Source: Bacillota bacterium (lineage in GTDB: Bacteria > Bacillota > Clostridia > Lachnospirales > Lachnospiraceae). Taken from it: a stretch of DNA of 64,000 nucleotides. Each line of letters opens with the position of its first letter. Position 1 is the stretch's first letter. Position numbers and translations under genes: made by a program. The stretch covers positions 1 through 64,000 of the forward strand of contig JAEYFP010000005.1 in assembly GCA_023402845.1 (NCBI GenBank). Reading direction: 5' to 3'. Shown in pieces: positions 44,242 through 52,476 of the stretch. Below the pieces are notes generated by a model. That model did no database searches, was not told where the DNA came from, and saw only the letters and a program-made list of their open reading frames with translations.

Positions 44242-45168
44242 ATGAAGAAATTAACAGTATTGTCAACGGTGTTTGCATTGGCTCTTGGCACGGCGGCACT
44301 GACAGGCTGCGGATCGGCAGCAGAAGCGGCACCGGAAGCAGCTGCACCCGAAACGGTGACAGAGGCACCGGCGGCAGAGGAAACACCGGCAGAAGAGGAA
44401 GCACCGGCGGCAGAGGAAGAAGCGCCTGCAGCAGAAGGCGGCATCATTAAAGTAGCGGCTTCAGCCACACCTCATGCGGAAATTTTAGAGCAGGTGAAGG
44501 ATACCCTTGCAGCAGAGGGCTGGGATTTACAGGTGACTGTATTTGATGATTATGTACAGCCCAACCTTGTTGTAGAGAGCGGTGAGTTTGATGCAAACTA
44601 TTTCCAGCATATTCCGTATCTGACGGACTTCAATGCGGAAAACGAAACGCACCTTGTGGAAGCGGCACAGATTCACTATGAGCCGTTCGGCATTTATCCG
44701 GGAGTTTCTTCGGATCTTGCAAACATTGCGGACGGTGCGAAGATTGCGGTTCCAAATGATACGACCAATGAGGCGAGAGCTCTTTTATTATTACAAGACA
44801 ATGGTCTGATCACGCTGAAGGATGGCATTGGTCTGGAAGCTACGGTCAAGGATATTGTGGAGAATCCTAAGAACATAGAGATCATTGAGCTGGAGGCGGC
44901 TCAGGTATCAAGAGTTATCGACGAGGTTGACTTTGTCGTATTAAACGGCAATTATGCGATGGAAGCCGGACTGAGCGTAGGGAAGGATGCTGTGGCAGCG
45001 GAAGCGGCAGAATCAGAAGCAGCACAGACCTATGCAAATATCCTTGTTGTGGAAGAGGGCAATGAGAGTGCACCCGGAATCCAGGCGCTTGTGAAGGCAC
45101 TTCAGTCAGATGCGGTAAGAGATTACATCAATAATACCTATGACGGAGCAGTCGTTCCGATATTTTAA
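44242..45168 (+). CDS. metQ: Methionine-binding lipoprotein
   Basis: Substrate-binding component of the importer, anchored outside. The signal peptide ends in lipobox LTGC (Cys23). An Ala/Pro/Glu-rich linker runs to about residue 68, then the NlpA domain begins (IIKVAASATPHAEILEQV), with DYVQPNLVVESGEFDANYFQH and YEPFGIYPG typical of MetQ. The length is 308 aa. ATG 44242 lies 8 nt after GAGGAGG (44227-44233); the alternative 44236 is too close. The linker is longer than in most MetQ proteins. Confidence 0.93.
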   Translation: MKKLTVLSTVFALALGTAALTGCGSAAEAAPEAAAPETVTEAPAAEETPAEEEAPAAEEEAPAAEGGIIKVAASATPHAEILEQVKDTLAAEGWDLQVTVFDDYVQPNLVVESGEFDANYFQHIPYLTDFNAENETHLVEAAQIHYEPFGIYPGVSSDLANIADGAKIAVPNDTTNEARALLLLQDNGLITLKDGIGLEATVKDIVENPKNIEIIELEAAQVSRVIDEVDFVVLNGNYAMEAGLSVGKDAVAAEAAESEAAQTYANILVVEEGNESAPGIQALVKALQSDAVRDYINNTYDGAVVPIF

Positions 45169-45183
45169 GCGGCGGATCTGGAT

Positions 45184-45217
45184 ATTTCCATAAGAAGTTT
45201 CCATTTCCATAAGAAGT
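45184..45217 (+). repeat. 15-bp direct repeat pair
   Basis: ATTTCCATAAGAAGT occurs at 45184-45198 and again at 45203-45217, separated by 4 nt, between the metQ stop and its terminator. It is probably a small local duplication. Confidence 0.8.
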
Positions 45218-45224
45218 CGATATG

Positions 45225-45268
45225 AGAGGGGCCTTCTGTACGATGAGAGCGCCCCTCTTATTTTATTA
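45225..45268 (+). terminator. Intrinsic terminator of the cysK-metNIQ unit
   Basis: AGAGGGGC (45225-45232) pairs with GCCCCTCT (45251-45258), followed by TATTTTATT. The T-tract merges with the next palindromic element. Confidence 0.85.
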
Positions 45269-45323
45269 GAGAGGAAATTCCTCCGAATTTCCTGTACAAT
45301 AAAATTTTATGCGCAGCTATGCG
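45260..45323 (+). repeat. Two-hairpin palindromic element, copy B
   Basis: ATTTTATT (45260-45267) faces AATAAAAT (45298-45305). Inside it, AGGAAATTC (45272-45280) faces GAATTTCCT (45285-45293). A second hairpin with ATGCGCAGCTATGCG follows (to about 45323). The order and sequence resemble copy A at 41083. It too directly follows a terminator. Confidence 0.65.
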
Positions 45324-45349
45324 ATGCACACAATTCCCCGTATTCTACA

Positions 45350-45378
45350 TTGACGTGATAGGAATTAAACTATATAAT
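45350..45378 (+). promoter_or_regulatory. Promoter of the Rrf2 regulator gene
   Basis: TTGACG (45350-45355), 17 bp, TATAAT (45373-45378). Transcription would start near 45385, just before the ribosome site GGAGAGGTG. It rules out the in-frame start at 45319. Confidence 0.85.
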
Positions 45379-45402
45379 CTAAACTATGGAGAGGTGTTAA
45401 TT

Positions 45403-45840
45403 ATGAAGATATCCACAAAGGGCAGGTATGCTGTCCGGGTTATGCTGGATCTGGCCGTAAACAATACGGGCGAATATGTGAAGGTCAAGCAGATTGCACA
45501 GCGCCAGGACATTTCCGAAAAATATCTGGAACAAATTATTGCAATTTTGAACAAAGCCGGCTATGTTAAGAGCGTGCGAGGCGCACAGGGCGGTTACAAG
45601 CTGGCAAGAAATCCGCAGGAATATACGGTCGGCATGATTTTAAGACTTACCGAGGGCAGTTTATCTCCGGTGGCCTGTTTGGATGGGGCTGAGAATGATT
45701 GCGAGCGGTGCGATTCTTGCGATACGCTTGCGGTTTGGAAGGAACTTGAAGAGGCGATCAACCGTGTCGTTGACAATGTGACGATTGCGGATCTTGTAGA
45801 CCGGCAGCAGGAGAGGTTAGGAAGCCAGTATGTTATTTAG
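45403..45840 (+). CDS. Rrf2-family transcriptional regulator
   Basis: A 145-aa winged-helix regulator. MKISTKGRYAVRVMLDLA opens the DNA-binding domain, ISEKYLEQIIAILNKAGYVKSVRGAQGGYKLA is the recognition-helix and wing block, and residues 92-106 carry four Cys (CLDGAENDCERCDSC), which could hold an iron-sulfur cluster as in IscR rather than CymR. It lies after cysK-metNIQ, so control of sulfur genes is plausible. It overlaps the following MBOAT gene by 11 bp. The start is set by GGAGAGGTG and the promoter. Confidence 0.9.
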   Translation: MKISTKGRYAVRVMLDLAVNNTGEYVKVKQIAQRQDISEKYLEQIIAILNKAGYVKSVRGAQGGYKLARNPQEYTVGMILRLTEGSLSPVACLDGAENDCERCDSCDTLAVWKELEEAINRVVDNVTIADLVDRQQERLGSQYVI

Positions 45841-47308
45841 TTCTATTTCTTTTCTCTTTTTTATGACGGCGGTATTTCTGATCTACTGGGCTCTGCCGCA
45901 TCAATACAGGTGGGCGGGACTGCTTGCGGCGAATGTGTTTTTTTATGCAAGCTGGGACATCAGATATTTGGCGGTAATTGTATTCACGACGCTCGTTTCG
46001 TATTTCGGTGCGATATTTATGGAAAAGGCGTCAGATGCCAAAAAGAAAAAGTTATTGTTTGCGGCAGGAACTATTGTTACGCTGTTTCTGCTCCTGTTGT
46101 TTAAATATGCAAATTTTGCGCTGTACAGTGTGGAAAAGGTACTGCGCATTTTTGCTGTTCCGGTGCAGGAGACGACACTCAGGCTTTTGATGCCGGTTGG
46201 TATTTCTTTCTATACATTTCAGATGGTCGGTTATCTTGCCGATGTCTATAAAGGGAAAATACCGGCGGAGCGTCATTTAGGGAAATATGCACTGTTTGTT
46301 TCTTTTTTTCCCAATATTTCATCGGGACCGATTGAACGTGCAGGAAATATTCTGCCGCAGATCGAAAAGAAAAAGAAATTCGACTATGATACGGCTGTTT
46401 ACGGCGCAAGGCTGATTTTGCTCGGCTTGCTGAAGAAGCTTGTATTTGCGGATTCCATGTCCAAGTATGTGGATGTTGTTTTTGACAACGTGACGGAGCA
46501 CTCAGGTTTCAGTCTGATTCTTGCAACATTATTATTTACATTTCAGATTTATTGTGATTTTTCCGGCTATTCCGATATGGCGATCGGTGTTGCAAAGCTG
46601 CTGGGTTTTGATTTGATGACAAATTTCAAATTTCCGTACTGGTCGTCATCCGTGAAGGAGTTCTGGAGCCGTTGGCATATTTCCCTGTCCACATGGTTTC
46701 GTGATTATGTCTATATCCCGCTTGGAGGCAACCGTGTTTCCAAGAAGAGAAGGAATCTGAATTTAATTCTGACGTTTCTGGCAAGCGGTCTCTGGCATGG
46801 CGCCAGCTGGACGTTTGTGCTGTGGGGCGGTATTCATGGCATCTATCAAGTGATTGAAAATACGGTGAAGGATTTTTCGGGAAAAAGAAAAGCTGCTGCG
46901 TCCAGAACAGGAAAGCTGGAAAAACAGCCGTATCGCGCTGCTTTGCGTCTGAGGCATGCGGGAAGCATCCTGCTGACCTTCGCCGCAGTCAGTTTTGCGT
47001 GGATGTTCTTCCGCGCCAACTCAATATCGGATGCGGTTTATATTTTGAGGAACCTGTTTCCCCTCGGCTCGTTTACTGAGGCGATGGGGCAGATGACAAT
47101 GAGTAAGCTGTCGATCGCCAAAACAGGTGCATCCATTGTATTTCTGATGGCGTATGACTATTTCAGCATGAGACATGATCTGTTAAGGGAGCTTAGCCGG
47201 CTGAAGCTGCCGCTTCGCTGGGCACTCTATATAGCGACGGCTGTTCTCGTGATCGTGCTTAAGATCCACAATGGAGTGACACAGGAATTCATCTACTTTA
47301 AATTTTAG
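45830..47308 (+). CDS. MBOAT family O-acyltransferase
   Basis: A 492-aa polytopic protein with about ten hydrophobic segments. MPVGISFYTFQMVGYLADVYKG, FVSFFPNISSGPIERAGNILPQI and the catalytic-His region SGLWHGASWTFVLWGGIHG are MBOAT hallmarks of the AlgI/DltB type. Such proteins move acyl groups, usually acetyl, across the membrane to extracellular polysaccharides. The SGNH-like protein downstream would be its partner. No dltA or dltC is nearby, which argues against D-alanylation. It might modify the wall polysaccharide made by the first 30 kb (inference). Confidence 0.93.
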   Translation: MLFSSISFLFFMTAVFLIYWALPHQYRWAGLLAANVFFYASWDIRYLAVIVFTTLVSYFGAIFMEKASDAKKKKLLFAAGTIVTLFLLLLFKYANFALYSVEKVLRIFAVPVQETTLRLLMPVGISFYTFQMVGYLADVYKGKIPAERHLGKYALFVSFFPNISSGPIERAGNILPQIEKKKKFDYDTAVYGARLILLGLLKKLVFADSMSKYVDVVFDNVTEHSGFSLILATLLFTFQIYCDFSGYSDMAIGVAKLLGFDLMTNFKFPYWSSSVKEFWSRWHISLSTWFRDYVYIPLGGNRVSKKRRNLNLILTFLASGLWHGASWTFVLWGGIHGIYQVIENTVKDFSGKRKAAASRTGKLEKQPYRAALRLRHAGSILLTFAAVSFAWMFFRANSISDAVYILRNLFPLGSFTEAMGQMTMSKLSIAKTGASIVFLMAYDYFSMRHDLLRELSRLKLPLRWALYIATAVLVIVLKIHNGVTQEFIYFKF

Positions 47309-47321
47309 AAAAGGGAAAGCT

Positions 47322-48362
47322 ATGAAAAAGTTTTTAATTAAATTACTGGTGTTTTCTTTGTTTTTGCTTGCGATCTTTGCTCCGGTCAACATCATCATTG
47401 ACCCCTATAATATTTTTCATTATAATTCGCCCGTCAACAACGGAGTGGAACCCAATAAAAACTTTATCAAGACAAAATATGTCATTCGTAATCAAGACAA
47501 GTTTGATTCGCTCGTATTTGGATCTTCCCGTGCGGGATTTATTGATGTTGAGAAGATACCGGGCGGCACATACTACAACATGGCAAGCTCGGAGGCAGTT
47601 CCCGCAGAGCATGTCAAGACGCTGAAGGTGCTGATTAAAAATGGTTTTGTGCCGAAGCAGATACTGCTACTTGTAGATGATATTTCCTGCTTTGTGGATC
47701 CGGCTATGCATGAAAATGTACTTTACCGGACACCTTATCCAAGCGGGGGATTGATTTCCCATCTGGAATTTTATACGAAATACTGTGATTTGCTGACGAC
47801 CTGGCAGGCGCTTTCCACAATCAGAGAGCATGAAGACAATGATCCTGATTTTGCTGCAAGGTTTCGCAGGACGGGAACAGAGCGTTTAAACATCGTCTCT
47901 GAGTTTGACGGCACGAACGGCGACGGCAGTGAAGCGTCGGGATACTGGGCAGGCTATTATTCACTGCGCTTGGAGGAATCAATCGCGGATATACAGGAAT
48001 TTGCGGACCTCTGTGATGAAAATGGAATTCAACTGACTGTTGTGACAAATCCGCTTTATTACAAGACCTATGCGAGGGATTTGGAGAACGGCTATCTGGA
48101 TTTTCTTACAGGGCTTGCCGATGTGACGGATTATTATAATTTCAGCAGCTTTTCCAACATCACGGCGGGCAGCAGCAATTATTATGAGACGAGCCATTTT
48201 ATCCCTGCAATCGGGAATATTATGATTGATGCCGCATATAATGAAACTGTAGATCCTGCGCTTAAGGCGCAGGGCTTCGGAGTGAAGGTTACAAAAGACA
48301 ATCAAGTGGAATTCATGGAATTTTTGAAAAATCAGGCAATTGAAAACGGAGTTGGTCTATGA
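47322..48362 (+). CDS. SGNH-like accessory protein of polysaccharide O-acylation
   Basis: A 346-aa protein with an N-terminal membrane helix (residues 5-25) and an extracellular domain. FGSSRAGFIDVEKI near 66 supplies the SGNH block I Ser, and YETSHFIPAIGN near the C-terminus fits an Asp/Ser-x-His block V. This layout after an MBOAT gene matches the AlgJ/AlgX or DltD type of partner that hands acetyl to glycans. It has no close similarity that I recognise. Its stop overlaps the CPBP gene (ATGA). Confidence 0.7.
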   Translation: MKKFLIKLLVFSLFLLAIFAPVNIIIDPYNIFHYNSPVNNGVEPNKNFIKTKYVIRNQDKFDSLVFGSSRAGFIDVEKIPGGTYYNMASSEAVPAEHVKTLKVLIKNGFVPKQILLLVDDISCFVDPAMHENVLYRTPYPSGGLISHLEFYTKYCDLLTTWQALSTIREHEDNDPDFAARFRRTGTERLNIVSEFDGTNGDGSEASGYWAGYYSLRLEESIADIQEFADLCDENGIQLTVVTNPLYYKTYARDLENGYLDFLTGLADVTDYYNFSSFSNITAGSSNYYETSHFIPAIGNIMIDAAYNETVDPALKAQGFGVKVTKDNQVEFMEFLKNQAIENGVGL

Positions 48363-49132
48363 AAAAGTCATTTGGTCTTTTGCTTTGCATCGTGCCGTAT
48401 TTTGTAATGCTCCTGATCCGAACGGGATGCGCTGTTCTGCTGAATCAGGTGTTGGCGGCCGGGCTTGCCGCAGACTATGACACTTATGTGATTTATGTGC
48501 TTTGTGCGATTGAGGCGGTTTATATTGCGGTGTTCGGCATTTGGTATTATGCTGTATTTGTAAGGTCCGGTCAGGATGGAGAACAGGACACATTCTGGAA
48601 TGGCAGAACGCTGTTTCTGCTGATCCTGCTCGGCTTGGCCGTTCAACTTGCTGTCTCCTATGTGCTCTATTTCATTCTTTCCCTGCTCCCGGCGGTTGCC
48701 GAGGCGTATTCCTCGCTGTTGTCACCACTGCTTTCTTTATCTCCTGCCGCTATCATTTATGTCGGTCTGCTGTCGCCGATTGGAGAAGAGTTTATTTTTC
48801 GCGGTCTGATTTTGGGTTATGCGAAGGAGCACGCACCGTTTTATGCGGCCAATGTGCTGCAGGCAGTCTTGTTCGGTTTCTTCCACGGAAACCTTGTACA
48901 GGGAATCTATGCATTTTTACTCGGACTGCTGATCGGTTATCTGATCCAGCTGTCAGGCTCTGTGTTCAGCGGTATTGTTTTTCATAGTGCGCTTAATTTT
49001 GCGGGACTTTATTTGGAACGCCTGATTCCGGAAGCGTTGTCCCCGGTCATAAAGCTGGTTCTGATGGTTCTTGCAGCTGCGCTCTGCGTCTGGATCGTGA
49101 AGGCATTAAAAAGGCAGCGGACCTGTATATAA
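48359..49132 (+). CDS. CPBP family intramembrane metalloprotease
   Basis: A 257-aa protein with about eight hydrophobic segments. The CAAX-protease/bacteriocin-processing motifs are complete: PIGEEFIFRGLILG (motif 1, EExxxR), FGFFHGN (motif 2, FxxxH) and FHSALNF (motif 3, HxxxN). Members process membrane proteins or peptides, and some give immunity to bacteriocins. Coupling to the MBOAT/SGNH pair suggests a membrane-modification role, but the substrate is unknown. It ends 4 bp from the convergent regulator gene. Confidence 0.9.
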   Translation: MKKSFGLLLCIVPYFVMLLIRTGCAVLLNQVLAAGLAADYDTYVIYVLCAIEAVYIAVFGIWYYAVFVRSGQDGEQDTFWNGRTLFLLILLGLAVQLAVSYVLYFILSLLPAVAEAYSSLLSPLLSLSPAAIIYVGLLSPIGEEFIFRGLILGYAKEHAPFYAANVLQAVLFGFFHGNLVQGIYAFLLGLLIGYLIQLSGSVFSGIVFHSALNFAGLYLERLIPEALSPVIKLVLMVLAAALCVWIVKALKRQRTCI

Positions 49133-49136
49133 GTAT

Positions 49137-49994
49137 TCATTTTAATTTGCAAAGCTCCTCCTCCCGGTATTGCCGGGGGGATTTTTTTGTCATACGCTTA
49201 AACATTGTGATGAAATAGTTATAGTCTGAAAAGCCGCAGGCAAAGGACACTTCTCCGATTCTTTTTTCCGGCGCCTCAACTAAAAGCATTTTCGCCTGCT
49301 CGATACGAAGTTTCCTGATATATTCCGCAATACCCATTCCATAATTCTGCTTTGCGATGTCATAGAGATGTGTTCTTCCGATCTGAAATTGCTCGCAGAG
49401 CCGGCGGGAATCGATATTTTCTGTTAAATGGGTCTGAATGTAGCTGTCGATGAGCATCGGCAGGTTTTGTCTCTTTAAAACAACCATGCGCTCCATGCAT
49501 AGATAGGAGGCCACCGCGTGCAGAATATGCGAGGATGATAAAATGTATTCTTTCGGGATAATCGGGCTTTTTAGACAGGCTGTTTTTAACAGGGCCAGAT
49601 CGATCTTGTAGGCACTGCAGAGCCGTTTGATTTCATTCCAGCCTGTTTCATAGTCAGGATAGGAAAATACCTGTCCGAAAAATAAGTACCCGATCAGAAT
49701 ATTTCCGAGATAAATCGGAGAAATCGCTTCGGTCAGGCCGGCATGACATCGGTAACAATAAGTGGAATGCCGGCGGGAAGCGATGATACAGGCATTCTTA
49801 TCGCATCGGCGGCACTGTTTGTCAGCGTTGGCATCGCTTCTGAGCGTGCGGCAGAAGGAGGCGATTTCCTCGGGGTAGGCGACCAGCTCTTCAAAATGAT
49901 CGTTAAAGACCGTAATACGAATTTTTGTCAGATTATAAAAGTCCTGCAGCAGTTCTTTCAATTTAATCAGGTCAAACGTAGATACGATAGGAAT
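49137..49994 (-). CDS. AraC-type regulator with PocR sensor domain; non-ATG start
   Basis: The N-terminal PocR ligand-binding domain (first 130 residues) has KELLQDFYNLTKIRITVFN and the Cys-rich CRRCDKNAC / CYRCHAG pairs. The C-terminal AraC helix-turn-helix has LCEQFQIGRTHLYDIAKQNYGMGIAEYIRKLRIEQAK and ISFACGFSDYNYFITMFKR-like residues. No ATG or GTG is available. A TTG at 49961 lacks a ribosome site, while AAAGGAGAGG (49995-50004) sits just before in-frame ATT (49994) and ATC (49988), and the family-like TFDLIKLKELL extends through this part. It is divergent from the sugar operon and probably controls it. Confidence 0.85.
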   Translation of the reverse strand: MPIVSTFDLIKLKELLQDFYNLTKIRITVFNDHFEELVAYPEEIASFCRTLRSDANADKQCRRCDKNACIIASRRHSTYCYRCHAGLTEAISPIYLGNILIGYLFFGQVFSYPDYETGWNEIKRLCSAYKIDLALLKTACLKSPIIPKEYILSSSHILHAVASYLCMERMVVLKRQNLPMLIDSYIQTHLTENIDSRRLCEQFQIGRTHLYDIAKQNYGMGIAEYIRKLRIEQAKMLLVEAPEKRIGEVSFACGFSDYNYFITMFKRMTKKSPRQYREEELCKLK

Positions 49995-50019
49995 CCTCTC
50001 CTTTGATTTTACTATTCTT

Positions 50020-50047
50020 ACTATATCATTTCTGCGAACAAATTCAA
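50020..50047 (-). promoter_or_regulatory. Promoter of the PocR-AraC regulator gene
   Basis: On the minus strand TTGAAT (50047-50042) and TATAGT (50025-50020) are separated by 16 bp, just upstream of the AAAGGAGAGG site. Confidence 0.45.
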
Positions 50048-50073
50048 AGTAAAAAGAACAAATGTCTATATCC

Positions 50074-50102
50074 TTGAGCCTCCATATTGTTTAAAATATA
50101 AC
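50074..50102 (+). promoter_or_regulatory. Promoter of the sugar-catabolic operon
   Basis: TTGAGC (50074-50079), 17 bp, TATAAC (50097-50102). It lies back-to-back with the regulator promoter, an arrangement fitting AraC-type control. Confidence 0.55.
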
Positions 50103-50146
50103 TATGAAACAATTCACACTCTGAGACGAAAGACAGGAGGATCGAT

Positions 50147-51022
50147 ATGTTAATTACATTAAAGGAAATGATGAGAATAGCCGAGGAAAGGGGGATCGCG
50201 GTGGGCGCGTTCAATACGCCCAATCTGGAAAGCCTGCGGGCAATTTTGGAGGCCGCAGAGGAGCTTGCACTTCCGGTTATTCTTCAGTTTGCCCAGTGTC
50301 ATGAGGAGCTCGTACCGCTCTCTTTGATCGGGCCGGTAATGATCGGGATGGCAAAGGCGTCGGATGTGCCGGTCTGTGTGCATCTGGATCATGGTGAGAC
50401 GCTGGATTATTTGCGTAAGGCACTTGAAATTGGGTTTACTTCGATCATGTATGATGGTTCTGTGCTTTCGTATGAGGAAAATGCAGCCAACACAAAGCTT
50501 GCGGTCGAAATGGCAAGGAAAACCGGCGCGAGCGTGGAGGCAGAGCTGGGTTCAATGGGAAAGCGGGAATCCGGAGCGGGTGACACTGATGGAGAAGGCG
50601 ATGACAATAAAATTTATACGGATCCAAAGCAGGCAGGGCAGTTTGTAAAGGAGACAGGGATTGATGCGCTTGCGTGCTCGTTTGGCACGACACACGGGAT
50701 TTACCTGACCGAACCGAAGCTGGATTTTGGGATTGTTTCGGCGGTACGTGATGAGACAGGCGGTATCCCGGTTGTCATGCACGGGGGTTCAGGCGTGAGC
50801 GGAGAGGATTTTCATACCGCGATCAAGGCTGGTGTCCGAAAGATTAACTATTTTACTTATATGGATAAGGCGGGCGGCACGGCAATCGGCAATTTGGTAA
50901 AGACAATTGAGAACGGTAAACCGATATTTTTTACGGAGGTCGTCAAGAAGGCTTCCGAGGCAATGAAAGAGAATGTAAAGGATGCGATGAAAACGTTTGC
51001 GCATATGGATAAAGAATATTGA
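50147..51022 (+). CDS. Class II ketose-bisphosphate aldolase family protein
   Basis: A 291-aa zinc aldolase of the FbaA/KbaY/GatY family. AVGAFNTPNLESLRAILEAA is the start block. VCVHLDHGETLDYLRKAL carries the catalytic Asp and first Zn His. EAELGSMG holds the metal-linked Glu. SFGTTHGIY and VVMHGGSGVSGEDF supply the other His ligands and phosphate loop. It splits a phosphorylated ketose into dihydroxyacetone phosphate and an aldehyde. As first gene of an isomerase/kinase/epimerase operon, it more likely acts on an unusual sugar than in glycolysis. Confidence 0.9.
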   Translation: MLITLKEMMRIAEERGIAVGAFNTPNLESLRAILEAAEELALPVILQFAQCHEELVPLSLIGPVMIGMAKASDVPVCVHLDHGETLDYLRKALEIGFTSIMYDGSVLSYEENAANTKLAVEMARKTGASVEAELGSMGKRESGAGDTDGEGDDNKIYTDPKQAGQFVKETGIDALACSFGTTHGIYLTEPKLDFGIVSAVRDETGGIPVVMHGGSGVSGEDFHTAIKAGVRKINYFTYMDKAGGTAIGNLVKTIENGKPIFFTEVVKKASEAMKENVKDAMKTFAHMDKEY

Positions 51023-51063
51023 GGAGCGGGAAGAACTGAATGCCGGGACAGGAGAAAACAGAC

Positions 51064-52464
51064 ATGAAAAAGATGACATTTGCGCTTTGCTTCTGCAACA
51101 GGGGCTTTATGCCGGGTGAGTTGATTTATGAAGCAAGGAAGGATATGATCCGTGCGGTGACGCAGGCAGGTTATGATTATATTGCGATGGACACGGCTTT
51201 GACAAGATATGGCGGTATTGAGACGCGTGAAGAAGGCCTTTTGTATGCAAAATGGCTGAAAGAGCAGGAAGGAGCCTATGATGGTGTTATCTTCTCGATG
51301 CCGATTTTTGCCGATGAAAATGGAGCAATTACAGCGCTGAGGGATGCCGGAGTGCCGATATTGATGCAGGCATATCCTGACGAGCTTGACAAGATGGATT
51401 TTAAGCACAGAAGAGATGCGTATTGCGGCAAATTTTCCGTGACCGATGTATTTACCCAATATCAGGTGCCGTTTACCGTATTGAAGCCGCATGTCGTACA
51501 TCCGCTTTCGGAACGGTTTGATGAGAATCTGAAGGATTTTGCCGCCGTCTGCCGCGTTGTAAACGGTATGAAGCGTTTTAATGTGGGCTGCATTGGGGCG
51601 AGGACAACTGCGTTTAAAACGGTGCGCTTTGACGAGCTTGCCCTGCAAAAACATGAGATCACCGTGGAATCCTTTGATCTTTCCGAACTGATTTTTAAAG
51701 TAAATACAATGAATGCGGCAGATGCACGCATTATAAAAAAAGAAGCGGTTTTGAAAGCATATACGGACTGCTCAAATGTACCGGCTGAAAATATGACGAC
51801 GCTTGCCAAAGTATCGGTTGTGCTTGACGAATATATTGATGAATACCGCTTGGATGCGCTGACACTCCGCTGCTGGAACGAAATGGAAACAATTCTGAGA
51901 ATTTGCCCGTGCGTGTTGTTAAGTGAGCTGAACGACAGAGGAATTGTTGCTTCCTGTGAAATTGACCTGTGCTCCGCAATTACGATGCGGGCGATGAATC
52001 TGGCGAGCGGGGAAGCGACTGCCGTACTCGATTGGAATAATAATTACGGGGCAGACGAGGATAAGGTAGTTTTATTCCACTGCGGGCCGGTGGCACAGAG
52101 CCTGATGACTCAAAAGGGGACGGTGACGGAGCACAAAATGTTTGCGAAGAACGATCCGGGTTCCGGCTGGGGAAGCAACGAAGGAAGAATCAAGGCGTTT
52201 CCCATGACGTTTTCCAACTGCCAGACAAGGGACGGCAGGCTCATTATTTACGCGAGTGAAGGAGAATTTACAGCGGATGTAATCGGAGAGGACTATTTCG
52301 GATGCGCCGGTGTGGCAAAGATCCCGGATCTGCAAAATAAGCTGATCAGACTTGCAAAAGGCGGCTTTAAGCACCATACATCGGTGGGCTTTGGACATTA
52401 TAAAGAGGTGCTGGAGGAAGCATTTACAAATTATCTGCATTATGACTGGGTGGATATTGATTAA
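51064..52464 (+). CDS. L-fucose/L-arabinose isomerase-like protein
   Basis: A 466-aa protein with the L-fucose-isomerase-like three-domain layout. FALCFCNRGFMPGELI begins the fold, DALTLRCWNEMETILRICPC holds a likely metal-site Glu, SCEIDLCSAITMRAMNLASG and the C-terminal His in HHTSVGFGHY complete the resemblance. It should interconvert an aldose and a ketose, but the sugar cannot be read from the sequence. An in-frame ATG at 51040 is equally possible; I prefer 51064 (AGGAG upstream) because similarity starts there. Next gene: sugar kinase. Confidence 0.78.
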   Translation: MKKMTFALCFCNRGFMPGELIYEARKDMIRAVTQAGYDYIAMDTALTRYGGIETREEGLLYAKWLKEQEGAYDGVIFSMPIFADENGAITALRDAGVPILMQAYPDELDKMDFKHRRDAYCGKFSVTDVFTQYQVPFTVLKPHVVHPLSERFDENLKDFAAVCRVVNGMKRFNVGCIGARTTAFKTVRFDELALQKHEITVESFDLSELIFKVNTMNAADARIIKKEAVLKAYTDCSNVPAENMTTLAKVSVVLDEYIDEYRLDALTLRCWNEMETILRICPCVLLSELNDRGIVASCEIDLCSAITMRAMNLASGEATAVLDWNNNYGADEDKVVLFHCGPVAQSLMTQKGTVTEHKMFAKNDPGSGWGSNEGRIKAFPMTFSNCQTRDGRLIIYASEGEFTADVIGEDYFGCAGVAKIPDLQNKLIRLAKGGFKHHTSVGFGHYKEVLEEAFTNYLHYDWVDID

Positions 52465-52476
52465 GGAGGCTCTGCC

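Noticed and set aside
45830..48362. Teichoic-acid D-alanylation (dltB/dltD)
   Set aside because: No dltA or dltC is nearby, and the MBOAT/SGNH motifs fit AlgI/AlgJ-type O-acetylation at least as well.
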